A stretch of DNA of 64,000 bases, from positions 114,922,430 through 114,986,429 of the forward strand of contig OY720634.1 of assembly GCA_963169105.1 (NCBI GenBank), given 5' to 3'. The notes under the pieces are model-generated. The model did not search any database. It saw nothing but the letters and a program-made list of their open reading frames with translations, and was not told the origin of the DNA. This document shows, piece by piece, positions 62,731 to 64,000 of this stretch. The position numbers were made by a program, and so were the translations under genes. This DNA comes from Ceriagrion tenellum (taxonomy: Eukaryota; Arthropoda; Insecta; Odonata; Coenagrionidae). Positions within the stretch are counted from its first letter, which is position 1; each line of letters opens with the position of its first letter.

Positions 62731-62872
62731 CTGTAAAATAAAAACAAAAAATATATTTCAAAACACATCTCTAGATTTCACACCAATAAGGAATTCAAAT
62801 AAGAGAAAGTTATTTGGACAAAAGCAGAAATTCAAGATTGGGGACCAATTACAGAAAATTGACTACACTCAC

Positions 62873-62908
62873 CCATCATGATAGTCAAAAATGGCATGCG
62901 AGATATTG
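62873..62908 (-). CDS. Unrecognised minus-strand gene, exon 1 of the visible part
   Basis: A 36-nt micro-exon between TCAATTTTTTTAG and a GTGAGT donor, encoding ISRMPFLTIMM plus split codons on both sides. Its phase fits exon 2 exactly (joined reading MMEPGFLQFFGDD). The exon before it must end in phase 1 and is probably beyond the right edge. Confidence 0.65.
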
Positions 62909-63361
62909 CTAAAAAAATTGATGAAAATCTCTAGTTACAAATCACTCAAATTTTTCCTCTAACAATGCTTTGTAAAGTTATTATTTTAAAATATTATCAA
63001 CTTTATTTTCATACAGTTTTCACAAATCTAGGCATTTAAAATCATGAAATCTCCACACCTGGAAACTTTGATAAATTGAATTTCACCACTTAATGGATGC
63101 TTCCTCACACCCACTTGTACTGATAAATATTTACATCCTAGTATTCTACAGCTTAACCATTACTCCTCCTCCATTTTGAAAAGTGCACTCAGCAAATCAG
63201 ATACCTCCGATACCAGATTGTCATATAAATTACAAGAACATAAAAAGGAATTAAAACAAAATATCACTACAATGATTTTAAAGAACTATGGAACTGGATA
63301 ATAAGAAAGAAGTAGCCAGCAGGTGACTGTGCAAATGTGTCAAATTCACAGCAGAAAAATC

Positions 63362-63442
63362 ATATGCCCAGATTGGGATTCGAGCCCAGACCTACTGATA
63401 TCACACAAACAGTCCTAACCAGTTAATCTTCTTCGCTGCCCT
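63362..63442 (-). repeat. tRNA-derived SINE head, minus orientation
   Basis: On the minus strand GGCAGCGAAGAAGATTAACT contains an A-box-like stretch, and GGGCTCGAATCCC is a good B-box at tRNA spacing. Confidence 0.65.
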
Positions 63443-63472
63443 CTTTATCAAAGGCTCCATGAAACACAGTGT

Positions 63473-63600
63473 GGCAGAGGATGCCAAGAGAGCTGAACTA
63501 GTTAGCACATCCAGGGCCATACTGAGGAGTCTGATTTCAAATCCCAGTCTATGCGAATAATTTCTTCATTCCATACTTCACACATCATTAGGATACTTAG
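63473..63600 (+). repeat. tRNA-derived SINE head, plus orientation
   Basis: It starts GGCAGAGGATGCCAAGAGAG with the B-box-like GATTTCAAATCCC, similar to the minus-strand copy 30 bp to the left. The two are head to head. Confidence 0.55.
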
Positions 63601-63859
63601 AATACACTAACTGACTATGACATATTCAACACCTTAAGGGTCAACTAATGATTGAACATTTGGCAGTGGTGTTCATAAAACTGCTCAGCAGGTTAACATT
63701 AGAATTCTCTAAATGTTCATTTTGATGTCAGCAATGGTTGTGAATACATTCTCATATTAATGCCGTTAACTCACCATTTTGGATCAATATGATGAGATAA
63801 GACAAAATTTCTATTGAAATTGACCAAAAAATGATGAATGTTAAACTGAAACCCAGATA

Positions 63860-64000
63860 CAGTAGACTCTCCTTATTACAAACAACGTTTATATGAAGTT
63901 TTCGTTCTTACGAACCAAATCGTTGGTCCCAACAATAGGGGTATCTAAATGAATATTAAAGAAACGATATTACGAAGTAACGAACCCAAGTCCCGGTCCC
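63860..64000. mobile_element. Left end of a second pogo/Tigger-like element, cut by the window edge
   Basis: TA (63858-63859) precedes CAGTAGACTCTCC and then TTATTACAAAC, resembling the terminal repeat at 53815. The other end is outside the window. Confidence 0.5.

Larger units (their letters stand above)
62909..63859. other. Presumed intron with two SINEs
   Basis: AT-rich. Apart from the two SINEs I found no further exon of the minus-strand gene. Confidence 0.45.

Overview
This is eukaryotic nuclear DNA, most likely from an arthropod (probably an insect with a large, repeat-rich genome). Coding sequence is split by GT-AG introns, several exons are strikingly GC-rich inside AT-rich introns and intergenic DNA, and there are many transposon remnants (RTE-type and other non-LTR retrotransposons, piggyBac-like and pogo/Tigger-like inverted-repeat elements, tRNA-like SINEs). 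The species cannot be fixed from the sequence; an insect such as a dragonfly or damselfly is only a guess. Exon models below were built by hand from splice sites and reading-frame phase.

Layout. (1) 2823-3722, minus: three 5' coding exons of a LETMD1-like mitochondrial protein; the rest of the gene lies beyond the left edge. (2) 7186-7945, minus: decayed non-LTR reverse transcriptase. (3) 8407-12293, plus: a two-exon SLC35G1-like EamA transporter, complete, whose single intron carries two DNA-transposon remnants. (4) 12424-24300: AT-rich intergenic DNA with a 251-bp direct-repeat pair, an inverted-repeat element and a dispersed short module. (5) 24679-52597, plus: a six-exon gene for an unrecognised protein of about 1,400 residues, proline-rich and acid-rich with one C-terminal membrane segment. 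Its GC-rich first exon is followed by a 15.8-kb intron holding a three-layer transposon nest. (6) 53815-54641: a pogo/Tigger-like element with TA duplication. (7) About 61032-62908, minus: short exons of another unrecognised gene, including one in-frame TGA that is either inside a 219-bp intron or a genuine disruption. (8) 63860-64000: the start of another pogo-like element running off the right edge.

The genes look like unrelated housekeeping or metazoan genes, not one system, and nothing indicates a shared pathway. The most interesting structures are the nested insertion at 35246-38091 (a near-perfect hairpin of about 95-bp arms, with a 13-bp duplication, inside an RTE element, itself inside a TTAA-flanked element), the large tail-anchored protein gene, and the in-frame TGA at 62040-62042.
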